Shown: one piece after another, positions 61,742-64,000 of the stretch
Layout of the letters: each line of letters opens with the position of its first letter
Position numbering within the stretch: the first letter of the stretch is position 1
Assembly (NCBI GenBank): GCA_964036045.1
Contig: OZ038382.1
Span: 7,760,853-7,824,852 of the forward strand
DNA: 64,000 nucleotides
Direction: 5' to 3'
Source: Eutreptiella sp. 'Long Island Sound 2002'
Lineage: Eukaryota; Euglenozoa; Euglenophyceae; Eutreptiales; Eutreptiaceae
The notes under the pieces: model-generated
What the model was told of the DNA's origin: nothing
The model's database searches: none
Seen by the model: only the letters and a program-made list of their open reading frames with translations
Translations under genes and position numbers: made by a program

Positions 61742-62789
61742 CATTGATGAGAAAATATAGAAAAATGTGAAGGCTCTGAACTTGGAGCAGCACCTCAGTC
61801 GATCAGGAAAATAGTGTTTATGTCAAAACAGTTGGGGGGTCAGGGGTCCACACAACATCCTTGGTCTAGTGTTTGGTTTTACAGGTCAAAATGCTTTGTC
61901 CCAAATTTTAGAAAGATGTCCTTGATTAGTGCCCTAGATATTTTGATGAAATCCTGCAGGTTTTGAAGTTGAAAACCCAAATCAAAGCAGCGGGTAGAGC
62001 AAGAACAGGATGTGGATCGAATCAATGAATAGTTTTGAAATCCAGTGTAACACAGAAGGGCTGCAGATAGACAAAGCAGGTATAAATACAAAGATTCAAT
62101 CACAAAAGGATAAAACAAATGATTTTTATAAGAGAAATGGCATGACTCTTGATTCCCAATTAGCCTCAAGCACTTCATGTGCACTCTTTTGGATGAAATG
62201 GAGTTGGTTAGGAATATGGGGCAAAGGAGTTAGGCCAGACACAGATTATGACTTGGCCAAGCAACTGAATTCAGAAACAGTTAAAAAGTAGAACCACAAT
62301 AAGTGGTAGAAACAATTGAGTATAGGGGTCTTGGGGTGGGAGACCACTAGGCTTAACCTCCAAGGCCTAAGGCATGAAATGCCTATTTTCTTTCGCTATA
62401 TCCTCCATGAAGGTAGGTACCTCCGCTCAGTTGAGTGGTAGGGGTGAACTTCATGGGGGGGGCTAGGGTTATAACCCTAGTTACTTTGAGAAAGTGTACT
62501 TAATGCTTCAAAAGAGGGATAAGAATACTTAAGTAAGTCTTAGCATCAACAAAAGGGTTTTAAGGGGGGCTTGGCCTGGATCAAGCCCTCCAAGAAAGAC
62601 ATGGTAGTGACTTTTTCTTACTCCCCCCTGGAGTACTAGTTGATCAAGCTAGTAGGACTAAGGAAAATGTATTAAACCTACTAAAAACATTCTCATCAGC
62701 TCATAGAAGCCTACCACACTGTAGGTACCCTGGAAAAACAGTGTAACGTACCGTGAATGATGTCCCTTCGATGGGGCTGCGGGTAAAAG
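61742..62789. other. AT-rich, no clear gene
   Basis: A frame at about 62010-62291 (93 codons, hydrophilic) is open but unrecognised. A perfect 18-bp palindrome CTAGGGTTATAACCCTAG lies at 62463-62480. Confidence 0.4.
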
Positions 62790-62860
62790 TTTGGGGGTAG
62801 TGGGGTTTGAACCCAGGACTCCCTGCCTAGAGCACACATGCTTGCCCACTAGGGTACAGT
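62790..62860 (-). other. Second tRNA-like sequence
   Basis: The minus strand reads GTACCCTAGTGGGCAAGC (box-A-like) and AGTCCTGGGTTCAAACCCCA (box B in a T-arm of 4-5 bp). It shares CCTGGGTTCAA with the sequence at 61653-61741, suggesting one tRNA-derived family. Confidence 0.45.
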
Positions 62861-64000
62861 CGAACGCTCTAATGCGGACGGCGATCGCTGCATAAACAGC
62901 GTTTTAGTAAGCGTCCTGACCGAGGGTCAGGGCGGGGCAATACTCCCAATGGAGGACACAAATCTCCAGGAGCCGAAAAAAATAGAAGATGAAACCAACA
63001 GGGAGTGAATCCTGTGGTTTAGCGAAAGGTGTAGCGATTTAAGAAGTCAAATCGCTAAATATTGACAAAACAACGCGAGTAATCGTCATTTTTACACTAA
63101 AACTTACTGTCGCAGACAAGCGGAACAGAAGCGGACTCCAGAAAAAGGGTTGCGCAAGCGTAAACAGCTCTAGAAAAAGAAGGTATGAGCCGCAGTTTTT
63201 AAAGTTCTAAAAGAAATTTTTGCACAGTTGCATCAAAATTTTTATAAACTTTAGGAAAAAGTATCGAAAATGAACCGACACCACAGAGCAGGTGGACAAC
63301 CCACCTCTCAGGTATGCCAGTGTCATTTCACACGCATGCATTGCGTTCGTGTTGGTTGTTTCGTTAAAACGTTAGGGTTGTCACCGCTGTGTTCGTTGGG
63401 GGTTCGGGTGCTCCTCTCCTTTGCTCTGCACAGGTCAAAACAGAAATGAAAGGTAGGCGATGCGAATGGAGCGCGCAGCGCGCACGTAGGGTTAGAATAT
63501 GCGCTGTGCTCGCGATGCATGTGCCTAATTGAGGCATTCACACGGTGTGTCGCTTTCCCTGTGCCCCAATCCACCCGTGTTCTCTCTTCACAGGTAAGAA
63601 AAGAAAGTGCTTGTTCGTGTTCGTGTTGGCGTAGCGCTAAACCAGGGTTGCTTAAAACGCTTAGGCTTGTTTTGCGTTGTGCAGAGCGCCACTCTTTCTC
63701 TTTTCCCTGCAGGAAACAAAGTCCAAAGAGCATGCATGACACACAATGCATTAATCGCTTAGGGAAGTTTATAGTTCCTCGTAGGTTTGTCTAAGCGCTT
63801 AGGGTTGTTTTGCGCTCGTGTCTTCCTCGGCATTGACATGATGCGTGGTGAGTAAGGTAGGTAAGCCCAGGAGGAGCTCACCTCCTGGTTGAGTCACGCT
63901 GTGATTGGTTATGTTGGGTAAGATTAGGTAAGAGAAAGAGGAATGGGAAAAATTGTGGATACCTGTGCATGCATATGGCGCATCAAAGGGTAGGCCACGC
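62861..64000. other. No supportable gene; degenerate repeats at the end
   Basis: At 63335-63810 phrases such as TCGTGTTGG, AAACG(C)TTAGG(G/C)TTGT and CTCTGCACAGGT or TCTTCACAGGTAAG recur at intervals of about 150-230 bp, a diverged tandem repeat. No exon is supported. Confidence 0.4.

Overview
This window looks like nuclear DNA of a gene-poor, repeat-rich eukaryote, most likely a unicellular alga or other protist. The evidence is short exons separated by multi-kilobase GT-AG introns, many micro- and minisatellites, long C/G homopolymer tracts, and an LTR retrotransposon with intact reading frames. Most splice sites read AG|GT...AG|G. That pattern and the style of the EF-hand protein would fit an alveolate (dinoflagellate or chromerid), but nothing here settles the taxon. 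No bacterial operon, rRNA gene or CRISPR array was seen.

Layout. 1-19 kb: low gene density, with minisatellites, a disrupted intron-less SAP/PHD-finger gene (6.07-8.0 kb) and a few isolated candidate exons. 19-39.7 kb: one long plus-strand gene. Six confidently joined exons (25869-39705) encode about 520 residues with a leucine-rich repeat and EF-hands; up to three upstream exons (19097-19351, possibly 19697-20044, and 24460-24711) may belong to it. Every accepted intron is phase 0, and the introns hold large satellites. 40-45.5 kb: no convincing gene, but several short inverted-repeat elements capped by poly(C)/poly(G). 45.5-64 kb is more AT-rich. It holds a tandemly duplicated unknown gene fragment, a complete 10.1-kb Ty3/gypsy chromodomain retrotransposon on the minus strand (48446-58588, LTRs about 99% identical, 5-bp target duplication), two exons of DNA topoisomerase II lying between inverted arrays of a palindromic 13-mer, and tRNA-like SINE-style sequences.

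The most interesting features are as follows. The retrotransposon separates gag and pol by one in-frame UAG, and pol has no ATG before the protease active site, so readthrough is implied. Its pol carries an NPPF methyltransferase-like domain between protease and reverse transcriptase, and an antisense ORF lies between pol and the 3' LTR. In both multi-exon genes, mutually complementary tandem arrays lie on either side of internal exons and could pair in the pre-mRNA. A group of inverted-repeat elements with GTAC-C(n) ends explains a good part of the homopolymer tracts.
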